Source of the DNA: Candidatus Bathyarchaeota archaeon
GTDB taxonomy: Archaea > Thermoproteota > Bathyarchaeia > Bathyarchaeales > Bathycorpusculaceae
Assembly (NCBI GenBank): GCA_003151735.1
Contig: PLYI01000065.1
Span: 31,473 to 95,472, forward strand
Length of the DNA stretch: 64,000 nucleotides
Reading direction: 5' to 3'
The notes under the pieces were generated by a model. It saw nothing but the letters and a program-made list of their open reading frames with translations. It searched no databases and was not told the DNA's origin. Positions 18,644-27,875 of this stretch are shown here, one piece after another (the stretch's first letter is position 1; the number at the start of each line of letters is the position of its first letter). A program made the translations under genes and the position numbers.

Positions 18644-18796
18644 TTAATATGACACTTTGAAGTGGTTGCCGCAAGCTGAACAAATGTAAACAGCTAAACA
18701 GAAACAAGAATTCTCTAATTTCTTATCAGGTTTGCCCAGCTTTTTTCCACATTTGGGGCAGCTAACCGTAAAAACACAGTTTTGTAAATAAATCAC
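18644..18796 (-). CDS. 50-aa zinc-ribbon-like microprotein (GTG start), not in ORF track
   Basis: MIYLQNCVFTVSCPKCGKKLGKPDKKLENSCFCLAVYICSACGNHFKVSY*: CPKC...CSAC knuckles; TATA-like ttatagttataaag just upstream on the minus strand. Confidence 0.6.
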   Translation of the reverse strand: MIYLQNCVFTVSCPKCGKKLGKPDKKLENSCFCLAVYICSACGNHFKVSY

Positions 18797-18947
18797 CCAA
18801 GACTTTATAACTATAAGTTAGCCGCGAAAATGGATAAAAGAATATGTGTGTATGGTCAAGCAGCCACAATTCACTCGTGATGTTTTCATAGGGATTTCTG
18901 CGAGCTACTATTTTTTTGCTCCATCAAAAGTGATGCCTGCACCCCAG

Positions 18948-19049
18948 TTATAGTTCCCAGCTATTTTTTAAAACATTAATTTCATTTAATAATTTAATTT
19001 GGGTTGACCTTCTAAATTCTTGAAGCGTTTTGAGAAAGTCGGAGAAAAC
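18948..19049 (-). pseudogene. Possible RelE-like toxin remnant
   Basis: Reads VFSDFLKTLQEFRRSTQIKLLNEINVLKNSWEL* immediately in frame after the antitoxin stop, with no start codon; similar in character to an N-terminal RelE segment. Confidence 0.35.
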
Positions 19050-19202
19050 TTAACTACGTACGTTTTTTTCAAGGTTTAACTCTCGAATAAGCTCTTCTAG
19101 CGGTCGGCTTTTGCCTTCTTCAACCTCTCGCAGGGTTGTTTTGAGGTCTTTGGCGAGCTTTTTGTCTTGTGAAACCTCTATTGTTTCCAGTAGTTCTTCC
19201 AT
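19050..19202 (-). CDS. RelB-like antitoxin (50 aa), not in ORF track
   Basis: MEELLETIEVSQDKKLAKDLKTTLREVEEGKSRPLEELIRELNLEKNVRS*; resembles archaeal RelE/ParE-partner antitoxins; cttatatagg TATA-like element about 25 nt upstream. Confidence 0.6.
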   Translation of the reverse strand: MEELLETIEVSQDKKLAKDLKTTLREVEEGKSRPLEELIRELNLEKNVRS

Positions 19203-19328
19203 GAAGTCTGTGACTCCTATATAAGAGGGCTATAGAAAAAGATCACAGCTAAAGTGCCCAGCAACTTGGCGCAAAACTTCAGCGATTGGTGATGCAATAG
19301 CTTTTTTAATGGTCGCTTCTCCCTTATT

Positions 19329-20384
19329 TTGCGGTGCACAGTTACGGAAGAACCTCAGATTTGGATTCCTATGGATGGAGACACCTTCGTTACAAAAGAC
19401 GGTTTCATCATGAACACTTTTGGGTACGAACACCCCGATGACCGTGTCTTCGCATTCCTCAAATATATCCCCGCGCAGTATAAGCAACTTTTCAACGTGG
19501 AAATGCTGGCTCGCACATGGAAATTTGGGGCAGGCGAACTTACGCAGCAGCTTTTCCGCGCAGAAAAACTCTACACAGCCAAAAACTACCAAACATTCAT
19601 CGAAGCCTTCCGCAAAACCTTCCCCAACTATCTTTTCTTTGACCAGACACGTGGCAAAGAACTCATAACCGCGCCACTTGACGCAATTGAGCAGGTTTTT
19701 GTGCCTAAAGACCGCTTAGTTTGGCTTCAGAATTTGCCTAAGCCTGATGGACTCCAGAAAATGGCGCTAAACCTCATTGACCTTGTCTCCGAGGAGTCAG
19801 GGGTGCCATGCAGCGATTTAGGCATCCACGGCAGCATTGCGTTGGAGATGCATGCGCCGGAATCAGACATTGACTTTGTGGTTTACGGCACAAGTAACTT
19901 CCGCGTTGTCGAAGAAGCCATACAGCGGCTCGTAAACGAAAACAAACTCAGCTATATTGCGGGTAACCGTATTGAGGCAGCTCGAAAATTCGTGGGCAAA
20001 TACCTGGGTAAAATCTGGATGTACAACGCAACCAAGAAACGCGACGAAGTCAAAACGCAATTTGGCGATTACACTTACACGCCTCTGGCGCAGCTTCGTT
20101 TCGCAGCAAATGTCTGCAACGACACTGAAACTATGTATCGCCCAGCAATCTACAAAATCAGCAACTACCAACCCCAAGATGATCAGTCTGAGCTTGACCT
20201 TGACAAAATCCCGGTGCAGGTTGTCTCGAACATCGGGTGCTACCGAAACGTCGCCCGAGCAGGACAGCAAATTAAAGTTGCGGGAACACTTGAAAAAGTC
20301 CAGTCAACACGTGACAGCAGCGTTTTCTACCAGGTCGTTGTTGGAACAGCCACTTCAGAAGAAGAGTACATATGGCCAACATAA
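19329..20384 (+). CDS. Nucleotidyltransferase-fold protein (COG1665-like), paralog 1
   Basis: [23 protein letters not shown] = hG[GS]x(n)DhDh nucleotidyltransferase motif. Confidence 0.75.
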   Translation: MRCTVTEEPQIWIPMDGDTFVTKDGFIMNTFGYEHPDDRVFAFLKYIPAQYKQLFNVEMLARTWKFGAGELTQQLFRAEKLYTAKNYQTFIEAFRKTFPNYLFFDQTRGKELITAPLDAIEQVFVPKDRLVWLQNLPKPDGLQKMALNLIDLVSEESGVPCSDLGIHGSIALEMHAPESDIDFVVYGTSNFRVVEEAIQRLVNENKLSYIAGNRIEAARKFVGKYLGKIWMYNATKKRDEVKTQFGDYTYTPLAQLRFAANVCNDTETMYRPAIYKISNYQPQDDQSELDLDKIPVQVVSNIGCYRNVARAGQQIKVAGTLEKVQSTRDSSVFYQVVVGTATSEEEYIWPT

Positions 20385-21451
20385 ACTTACGCGACCGCGA
20401 CGCCATCCAAACGCGGGAAGGCTTGATTTTCCGCGTGTTTGGCTATAGTCATCCGAAAGACGGTTATGTCTGCGATGCAGAGTATGCCACCTCAAAAATT
20501 TTCCAATCAACCGACCCACGTGCGCCCCGAACGGGCAGAAGCGAACTCTTCTACAAGTTTTACAACGACGAAGGCATGAGACTCATCGCAAAGAAGTACC
20601 CTCAATACCTCATCAACCACGAAATGCTCGGCTTAAAAATCGTGGGCGTACCCCAAAACCTCATCGTTGAAGCGAGACAACCGCAGCCGCGTCTTCAGGA
20701 ACTGCTTAATACGGGACCAACTGATTCTTTGCTTGCGGCTATGGAGCGTGTTTTAAAAATTGCAACTGAAAACTCGGGTATTTCAGAGTTTAGTTTCGGG
20801 GTTTTCGGTTCAATGCTGCATGGGTTTCATCATCCGAAGTTTTCCGATATTGACTTTACAATTTATGGAAAAACAGAAAACGCCAAAATGCGCCAAACCA
20901 TGTCAAAACTATATTCCGATGGCAGTTCGGGTTTAAGAAACGAATTCGAATCCGAAGACGCTATGAAGGGCAAGGATTGGCGCTTCAAGAATTTTGACGT
21001 TAAAGATTTCGTTTGGCACCAGCGGCGCAAAATGATCTACGGGTTATACGACGATACCGCAAACAGCGGCAGAGTTATCAAAGCCGAATTCGAACCCGTA
21101 AAAACCTGGAACGAAATAAAGTCCGAGTACGACCCGCAAACAAAAATTAAGCAGAAGGGTTGGGTCAAACTAAAAGCGAAAGTCACAGAGGATCATGAAG
21201 CGCCGTTTATACCATCCATCTACGGTATAGAATCCCTGGAAGTTCTAAGCGGTCCAAAAGAGGCGTTTAAGGCAACGCGGATTTTCAGTTACATGGAGGA
21301 GTTTCGTCAGCAAGCCCAAAAAGATGAAACCGTGATTGTTGAAGGTAACTTAGAGGAAGTCGAATCTCCAATAGGAAACTTCTGGCAGGTAACATTGACT
21401 TATTGCCCACGTTACTACGAACAGGTACTCAAAGTCCAGCGCTCTGTGTGA
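20372..21451 (+). CDS. Nucleotidyltransferase-fold protein (COG1665-like), paralog 2
   Basis: [24 protein letters not shown]; overlaps paralog 1 by 13 nt; same N-terminal and C-terminal architecture. Confidence 0.75.
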   Translation: MANINLRDRDAIQTREGLIFRVFGYSHPKDGYVCDAEYATSKIFQSTDPRAPRTGRSELFYKFYNDEGMRLIAKKYPQYLINHEMLGLKIVGVPQNLIVEARQPQPRLQELLNTGPTDSLLAAMERVLKIATENSGISEFSFGVFGSMLHGFHHPKFSDIDFTIYGKTENAKMRQTMSKLYSDGSSGLRNEFESEDAMKGKDWRFKNFDVKDFVWHQRRKMIYGLYDDTANSGRVIKAEFEPVKTWNEIKSEYDPQTKIKQKGWVKLKAKVTEDHEAPFIPSIYGIESLEVLSGPKEAFKATRIFSYMEEFRQQAQKDETVIVEGNLEEVESPIGNFWQVTLTYCPRYYEQVLKVQRSV

Positions 21452-21497
21452 TTGTTGTTGCAACGCGCAGAACTTTGAGTTGCAATTGCAACAACAA
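21452..21497. repeat. 12-bp perfect inverted repeat (TTGTTGTTGCAA...TTGCAACAACAA) containing a 14-bp palindrome GTTGCAATTGCAAC
   Basis: Directly read: arms 21452-21463 and 21486-21497; palindrome 21479-21492; starts at the stop of paralog 2. Confidence 0.85.
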
Positions 21498-21867
21498 CAA
21501 CTTCTCCCGCAAAAGGCAATGCTGACTCTTTGGTATTTCTGAAAGATACAACAATCGTTGTACAAATGCTTGTGCAGCAGCATCAGTAGCATTTTCTCCA
21601 GCTCCCGTTTTGGTTATAGCTCCTGTTAGTGCTCTTAACGTCGCTGATGTCGTAGCTGATAGTATAAGACTAAACCGTTTAACTTGGGTTTATCTCTGAA
21701 AGATAACACCCAATCTCAGCTCCCATTCGCAGTAGTATCACTATCATCATTATCTTCAAAGGCTCCAATTCCTAATCCAGCTCCTGCCCTCGATCCAATC
21801 ACCGTAAGCGAGGTTTCTCTAGAATTGAAAACGATCGGACCATTACCAAGTGTCTAAAAACTTACAA

Positions 21868-22914
21868 CTAGGCGTGGTTTTTGCGAATAACCATGTAGTC
21901 TGTGGGTTTGTTTCCGATAATGATGCGGTAGTGTGATTCGCCTATTCGGTTGTCTGTAACGTGCTCAACTTTTCCCTGAACCTCAACTATGGTAGGTTCC
22001 TGTTGATTTGTGGGCACTTGCTGGCAGAACCTGCCGCGGAAGGAAACAACCTCAGTAATTGGCGAGAGTTTGGGTCCTTCAACAACATTAACATCCTTGA
22101 GTTTGTATGTGCAGGGCGTAAAAAGTGAATCTGAGGCGTCAGCTATGTTGGCTGTTATTTTTGTGTACCCAGCGTTCATGAAGCACACATCCCCATAGCG
22201 CTCGTTTGTTTCGCTCCAGTCCTTCACGAAGCGGATGAAGTAGTCGGTTCCCATGAACATGCCTTGGAAGGCTTTTCGACTTTCGACCTTGGTGAAGTCT
22301 TCGAAGCTCATCTGGGTGTCTTTCGAACGGAACTCGAAGAGCGTCTGCAGTTCCTCTGGGCTGTAGGGTTTGAAGCCTGATCCCTCGGTTTTGAGCAGCT
22401 GTTGCAGGGCAGCGTAGGCTTTTCGGCTGTTTTCAACCCCGTAAACGAGTGGGTCGATATCTGACTTTTCAGTGGTTAACCCCGCCATTATTGAGCCTGA
22501 AATGCCGATGGCGCTCCAAGGAATGCCTGCTTCCGCCTTTAATGTTTGAGCCAACTGCAAAGCCTTACTTTCAAGCACAGTCAAATCCTTAGCTGACCGA
22601 AGCGCCCAAAGCTTCTCCTCTGGCTTGTAGTGCTCAGCTACCTGCGCAACTGGAACTTCGCACATTGTTTCGCCGAAAACTGGATCAAAAACTATGAGTT
22701 CAGGGTGGTTTTCCTGTAGGTACTTGAAGCGGTCGCCGAGACTGTAGACTTTGCCGTAGTTAGCGTCTTTGCCTTTTCGGGCGCCCCCTGCTTGAGGAAT
22801 GAAACGGGGAAACGCTATAACCTTGTTTGGCGGGTGAACTAAGCCTTTAACGTCAAAAACCACGCCGCTTTTTGTCTTGATTAAGTCGCCCTCGCGTGCT
22901 TTCATGCTAATCAA
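21868..22914 (-). CDS. Nucleotidyltransferase-fold protein (COG1665-like), paralog 3
   Basis: GISGSIMAGLTTEKSDIDPLVYG; N-terminal EGDLIKTKSGVVFDVKGLVHPPNKVIAFPRFIP matches paralogs 1 and 2. Confidence 0.75.
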   Translation of the reverse strand: MISMKAREGDLIKTKSGVVFDVKGLVHPPNKVIAFPRFIPQAGGARKGKDANYGKVYSLGDRFKYLQENHPELIVFDPVFGETMCEVPVAQVAEHYKPEEKLWALRSAKDLTVLESKALQLAQTLKAEAGIPWSAIGISGSIMAGLTTEKSDIDPLVYGVENSRKAYAALQQLLKTEGSGFKPYSPEELQTLFEFRSKDTQMSFEDFTKVESRKAFQGMFMGTDYFIRFVKDWSETNERYGDVCFMNAGYTKITANIADASDSLFTPCTYKLKDVNVVEGPKLSPITEVVSFRGRFCQQVPTNQQEPTIVEVQGKVEHVTDNRIGESHYRIIIGNKPTDYMVIRKNHA

Positions 22915-22977
22915 TGCTTGTAGTTTTCAAAACTTTAATAAACCTTTTTTAAACAAAATACCCACAGAGCGTCCCGC

Positions 22978-23925
22978 ATGTCCAACTGCGAAAAAGCCCA
23001 ACACATCTCAAAATGCCTACAACTGGCAATAATGCTTGAAGTCACCGCAGAAAAACCAGGCAACGTCAGCTTCACATCTAGCTTCGAAGGCACAAGGGTT
23101 GAGCATTTTTTAGCTTCCGCCGTCGCCGCAGGACCAACTTTTCAAGAGGCAGCTTACCTCGGAACTACAGTTGCTGAGAAAAGGCTTGAAGTCGGCAAGG
23201 TTGGTTTGGGCGAATTGATTAAGGATTGTGCCTCGGATGTTAATGCTTGGCAGAAGGGCGGAAACACCATTCTTGGCACAGTAATGCTGCTTGTTCCCAT
23301 CGCTGTTGCCGCAGGCATAACGCCTATGAGGAAAGGTTATATTTTAGATTTTCCTAAAATGCGCAAAAACATTGACTTGGCTGTTAAATCGACTACCGCA
23401 TTGGATTCTGTTCACCTCTACGAAGCAGTCGACATTGCTAGCCCCAGTGGACTTGGCGACGCCCCAGACCTCGACGTAACCGACCCAGCTTCCAAAGAAC
23501 GGCTGCTAAAAGAAAATGTCAGTCTGTTTGAGGTTTTCAAAATCGCCTCAGTCTACGACGACATATGCTACGAATGGGTCCACAATTACTCCATAACCTT
23601 CGATTTAGCATACCCTTACCTGATGAAGCAACTTGAAAGCAACCCCCTCAACACCGCGGTTGTCCACACTTTTCTGAAAATCCTCTCTGAACGACCAGAC
23701 ACCTTCATCGCACGCAAAGTCAACAAAGAAAAAGCCCGAGAAGTATCCGCGGAAGCGAAAACTGTGCTCGAGCTAGGTGGATTAGAAACCGCTAAGGGAA
23801 AAAAGAGCCTCGCAGAATTCGACAGAAAACTTCGCGCTAAAGGCAACTCGAGCAACCCAGGCACCACAGCCGACCTAACTGCCACTGCATTGGCGCTCTG
23901 TACCCTCAGCGGATACAGACCCTAA
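22978..23925 (+). CDS. Triphosphoribosyl-dephospho-CoA synthase (CitG/MdcB) family protein
   Basis: LEVTAEKPGNVSFTSSFEGTRVEHFLASAVAAGPTF...KGGNTILGTVMLL...NPGTTADLTAT typical CitG-family motifs. Confidence 0.85.
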   Translation: MSNCEKAQHISKCLQLAIMLEVTAEKPGNVSFTSSFEGTRVEHFLASAVAAGPTFQEAAYLGTTVAEKRLEVGKVGLGELIKDCASDVNAWQKGGNTILGTVMLLVPIAVAAGITPMRKGYILDFPKMRKNIDLAVKSTTALDSVHLYEAVDIASPSGLGDAPDLDVTDPASKERLLKENVSLFEVFKIASVYDDICYEWVHNYSITFDLAYPYLMKQLESNPLNTAVVHTFLKILSERPDTFIARKVNKEKAREVSAEAKTVLELGGLETAKGKKSLAEFDRKLRAKGNSSNPGTTADLTATALALCTLSGYRP

Positions 23926-23977
23926 GACCCGCTTCAACAAGCTATTGACGTTTTCACCCGTCAATATGACCTACCCT

Positions 23978-24017
23978 CTTAGGTTTCTGCAATGATATCC
24001 TATTAGGATCCAAATGT
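23978..24017 (+). repeat. Dispersed intergenic repeat, copy 2 (CTTAGGTTTCTGCAATGATATCCTATTAGGATCCAAAT)
   Basis: 18-nt exact match to copy 1 plus similar distal block; distal TTAGGATCCAAAT recurs at 24641-24653. Confidence 0.7.
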
Positions 24018-24136
24018 GCTAGCGCCTCACCTCCCCTCAATAGTTTCTACATAGAACCACTCTCCCAAACCCAAACACAGAAAAGCGGCTTATCGAAGAA
24101 GAAAAATTCTTATAGATAATTCAGCTTATTGCTAGT

Positions 24137-24559
24137 TTGGTAGTTATGAGGAAAGTATTAGTGTTTGTGCTAGTGCTTTTCTGTTTGATTTTAGCAATGC
24201 CTTTAGTTAGTTCTAATCCTATTCCGCCTGCACATGAAGCTAATTCTCAACTTGCATTTGTCTACCCTGCAATAACTATTTTAGGGGTAGTACTTGCGAA
24301 TTTAGCAATATATCTGATAAGAAGAAAGAGTATTAACAAACACAGTTTTCTCCATATTCTAACGGTTTCTCTTATTATTTCATTATTAGTGTTTTATGGT
24401 AGGATACTAACATCGGGTGAACATAGAATCAGTGATATTTCATGGAATTTAGTAATTAATTCATTCACTATATTTGGCTACATAACGATGGCTGTTACCT
24501 TAGCAGTAATTGCGGACTCAGCTATCTATTTGATAAGAAGAAGAGAATTATGGGTCTAG
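24137..24559 (+). CDS. Hypothetical membrane protein
   Basis: 140 aa, signal-peptide-like N-terminus and about 3 further TM segments. Confidence 0.65.
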   Translation: MVVMRKVLVFVLVLFCLILAMPLVSSNPIPPAHEANSQLAFVYPAITILGVVLANLAIYLIRRKSINKHSFLHILTVSLIISLLVFYGRILTSGEHRISDISWNLVINSFTIFGYITMAVTLAVIADSAIYLIRRRELWV

Positions 24560-24778
24560 AGAATTAAATTGGAGCATTGCTTCTTGCTGTTGGGCACAAT
24601 TCTGTTAATCCTTTAGTTTTGGTTTGGGGGCTAGAACCTCTTAGGATCCAAATATGATGGTGCGGGCTTTTTGGACAAAAAAGCAAATGAACCCTTAAAA
24701 TAGTTTGAGTAAGAAACCAAGCATTAACTTTAATATTTAAAAACAATCAAGTAAAGATACTCAAAGAAGTGAAAAGTT

Positions 24779-25741
24779 ATGGGAGCACTTAGCGTAAACC
24801 AAATGGCTTGGAAAATAGCTCAGAAATTCATAGATAACCCAGAATTTTACGGTGTAACCGTTTCTAAATCGACTGCTGGAGCCACAATCGTCGATGCAGG
24901 CGTAAATACATCGGGCGGTTTTCAAGCAGGCAAAAAACTAACGGAACTATGCTTGGGCGGCGCTGGAGAAGCCCAGTTAGGCTTCAAAACCTACGGTGAC
25001 TTGAATTTTCCGTCCATAACCATCTCGACAGACCATCCAGCAATTGCAGCGTTGGGTTCCCAGTTTGCAGGTTGGCGCATCAAAGAACCAGACGGCTCCA
25101 TAGCCATTGGCTCAGGTCCAATTCGTGCACTGGCGCTAAAGCCAAAAGACGTTTTTGAAGAGATTGGCTACATGGACGTCAGTGATAAGGCAGTGCTCAC
25201 ATTGGAGAGCAACAAGCTGCCTTCGGATGCCCTCATTGAGAAGGTAACGACTGCAAGCGGCGTATCAGCCCAAAACTTGATTGCTGTTGTAGCCCCGACC
25301 GCAAGCATCGCCGGTTTGACGCAGGTAGCTGGAAGAGTTGTTGAAGTTGGCATTCATAAGCTTAGAACTCTGGGTTTAAGCCCCAAAGTGATTCGTTACG
25401 CTATTGGTTACGCTCCGATTCCGCCGCTTAGCAAAGATTTTGAGGTTGCTATGGCACGGACAAACGACGCAATACTCTACGGAGGAACAGTCTACTGCAC
25501 AGTTGACTATGACGATGAAACTGCGCTGCAGAAAATCGTTGAACAAGCACCCTCCATGGCTTCCAAGGATTATGGCAAACCTTTCCTACAGATTTTCCGC
25601 GAAGCCGACAAAGACTTCTACAAAATCGACCACGGCCTATTCTCCCCAGCAGTAATAATGATTAATAATCCAAAAACAGGAAAAACGTTCAAAGCGGGAA
25701 AAATAAACCCTGAGGTGCTGGCTGAATCCTTAGGTTTCTAA
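24779..25741 (+). CDS. mch: Methenyltetrahydromethanopterin cyclohydrolase
   Basis: SVNQMAWKIAQKFIDNPEFYGV...STAGATIVDAGVNTSGGFQAGKKLTELCLGGAGEAQLGF; full-length Mch pattern. Confidence 0.95.
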   Translation: MGALSVNQMAWKIAQKFIDNPEFYGVTVSKSTAGATIVDAGVNTSGGFQAGKKLTELCLGGAGEAQLGFKTYGDLNFPSITISTDHPAIAALGSQFAGWRIKEPDGSIAIGSGPIRALALKPKDVFEEIGYMDVSDKAVLTLESNKLPSDALIEKVTTASGVSAQNLIAVVAPTASIAGLTQVAGRVVEVGIHKLRTLGLSPKVIRYAIGYAPIPPLSKDFEVAMARTNDAILYGGTVYCTVDYDDETALQKIVEQAPSMASKDYGKPFLQIFREADKDFYKIDHGLFSPAVIMINNPKTGKTFKAGKINPEVLAESLGF

Positions 25742-25752
25742 GCCTTTCTTTT

Positions 25753-26337
25753 TTAATGAATCTTGTATCTTGAACTAATTGCCACTACTGTTGCAAGAGC
25801 CACCGGTATTGTGTATAATGCCACTGTTGCATTGAAGAGGGCACTCAAAGGCAGAAATGCTAACGAAGCCCCTGAAGAATATGCTAAGCCTACTGGCGGA
25901 GATTGCTGTAGGAAAAAGTAATTCGTCATTGAAGTTATTGCAACGCGGAATATGATTCCTAAGGCGGTAGCTGATACGCTTATCATTTTGATGTGTTCCC
26001 GTAGAAAGTTGTCCACGCTTTCTTTTTTATGGCCATGAGTAGAAATTATGTATGGAATGTATGCACCTAACATCATCGCAAGTATGGCAATGAGGTTGTA
26101 AACTGGTCCGAAGGGCAAAAATCCAGGGAAATAAATCAGAAGAATGAGTGTATTTATACCTGATGTTATTAAACCAGCTATTGGCCCCAATGCTAAGAAG
26201 GCTATTACTATAGGTATCTCCCAGAGTTGATAGTATAGAAAGGGCGCGTAAGGCGCTGGAATTTTCGGTCCAGCAATGTTTAAGGCTATTGTTAATGCGA
26301 CAAATACTATGATTAGTGCAAGGCTTTTGGTGTTCAT
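25753..26337 (-). CDS. ECF-transporter S-component-like membrane protein
   Basis: Hydrophobic 194 aa protein, PYAPFLYYQLWEIPIVIAFLALGPIAGLITSGINTLI resembles ECF S components. Confidence 0.6.
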   Translation of the reverse strand: MNTKSLALIIVFVALTIALNIAGPKIPAPYAPFLYYQLWEIPIVIAFLALGPIAGLITSGINTLILLIYFPGFLPFGPVYNLIAILAMMLGAYIPYIISTHGHKKESVDNFLREHIKMISVSATALGIIFRVAITSMTNYFFLQQSPPVGLAYSSGASLAFLPLSALFNATVALYTIPVALATVVAISSRYKIH

Positions 26338-26477
26338 GGGTGGTTCTTCTCTTGGTGTTTCAATGGAGCGTTACCTATTTAAGAGTAGCTACCCGAAAAA
26401 GAGTGCTGGAACTGGCTAGAATTGGGCTAAAATTGATAAACAACCCAACACACTAACACTAAGCAAGTGAAGTATCG

Positions 26478-27731
26478 TTGACGGAAACAACAATCCAGTT
26501 CTCATCCTCCAGCGAAGTGAAACGTTGGCTTGAAACCCAAACCAGCTCCACCCTCACGCCCGTACATGCCCAAGCCAGAAAGTTACGCAACGACACGAAT
26601 TCTTCGCTTCAACTCGTCGCAGAGGTCAGCAAACAACTCTTCGACACCAGCTCAAAAGAAATAGAAAAAAGAAACATGAAAGTTTACAATCGCGCTCGAG
26701 CCCTAAACAAGCTTGCCCGTCTATTCCTTGACCGACTCAAAAAACTTAGCCCTCCTGAACAGGTCTCTTACGACAGTTTAAGCCGATACGTTCAGGAAAC
26801 TCAAAAAGTCATTTTTGTAACTGAAATTGACATTAAGAATTGGTTTCCAAGAATTTCTCCTTTCTTCATCATGGATAGAAGAAAGTTTTTAGCGGTGTAT
26901 GAGCGAGCCAAACAAGCTTACACAACACTAAACGATTACATCACCAAGGAATATGTTAAAACAAAAACTTTGGAGGAAGCTCTCCAACAAATCAATGAAC
27001 TTCAAAACGTGGAAAAACAGTTAGTTGTTCTTGGTGAAGATAAAGAAAAAATAAAAAGTGAGCGCCTGCCTATCGAACAGGAAATTGCTGTACTGGAAGA
27101 AAAAATCAGTGAACTCAGATGCAAAGGGCCGATTGACAAACTGAACATGGTTAATTGTGAAATCGATTCTCTAACCAACGAGTTAAAGCATGCGCTTAGG
27201 CACATGCAGAAACCCTTCATCAAGATGCAAGCCTTAGCCATTGGAGGCGGTGGCGGAGGAATAACACCTGACGAACTAAACAAGATAAACCAGTATTTAG
27301 AAACTCCCTTTAACGCGCTAGTGGTTGAGAAGCCTGGTTATCCAATGCTTAAGGAGATTCTGATTAAACTTGAAGGGTTAATGGCTGAGGACAAGTTAAA
27401 GTTGAAGCCGGATAAGGCGCGGAAAGCTATGGAATCTGTGAATGAGATTTTGCATAAGGATTCTTTGGGGAGCCTGCAGACAAGGTGCGTGGAGATGGTA
27501 ACGAATAGGGATCAGTTGGTGGCTTCCTCAAAGATGGATGAGATAAAACAGAATCTTGCCCAATTCCAAGAACAAGTTGACCTTCTAAAAGCGAGAAAAA
27601 CAAGCGTTGAAACCCACGAAGCCGTCAAAGAGAACGCCCACAAAGAATCGTTGGATAAAATAAGCAACCTCAAACGCACAATCGAGCGAAACGTCGCCAA
27701 TTCAATAAACAAAAAAATCCAAATAGCATAG
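26478..27731 (+). CDS. Coiled-coil hypothetical protein
   Basis: 417 aa, charged heptad-like helices, internal GGGGGG linker. Confidence 0.8.
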   Translation: MTETTIQFSSSSEVKRWLETQTSSTLTPVHAQARKLRNDTNSSLQLVAEVSKQLFDTSSKEIEKRNMKVYNRARALNKLARLFLDRLKKLSPPEQVSYDSLSRYVQETQKVIFVTEIDIKNWFPRISPFFIMDRRKFLAVYERAKQAYTTLNDYITKEYVKTKTLEEALQQINELQNVEKQLVVLGEDKEKIKSERLPIEQEIAVLEEKISELRCKGPIDKLNMVNCEIDSLTNELKHALRHMQKPFIKMQALAIGGGGGGITPDELNKINQYLETPFNALVVEKPGYPMLKEILIKLEGLMAEDKLKLKPDKARKAMESVNEILHKDSLGSLQTRCVEMVTNRDQLVASSKMDEIKQNLAQFQEQVDLLKARKTSVETHEAVKENAHKESLDKISNLKRTIERNVANSINKKIQIA

Positions 27732-27875
27732 CTACTTACAGTTCGGCTGTCTGCAGAAATAGAGCTTTTTTATGATGCGAAATTCAAGGGAAAAATCGGA
27801 GGGGCTGGAGCATTCAAAGCTGTTATCAGCAAGCTTTTATTTCCGTAGCAACTATCCAGTAAACAAAATCACTGC

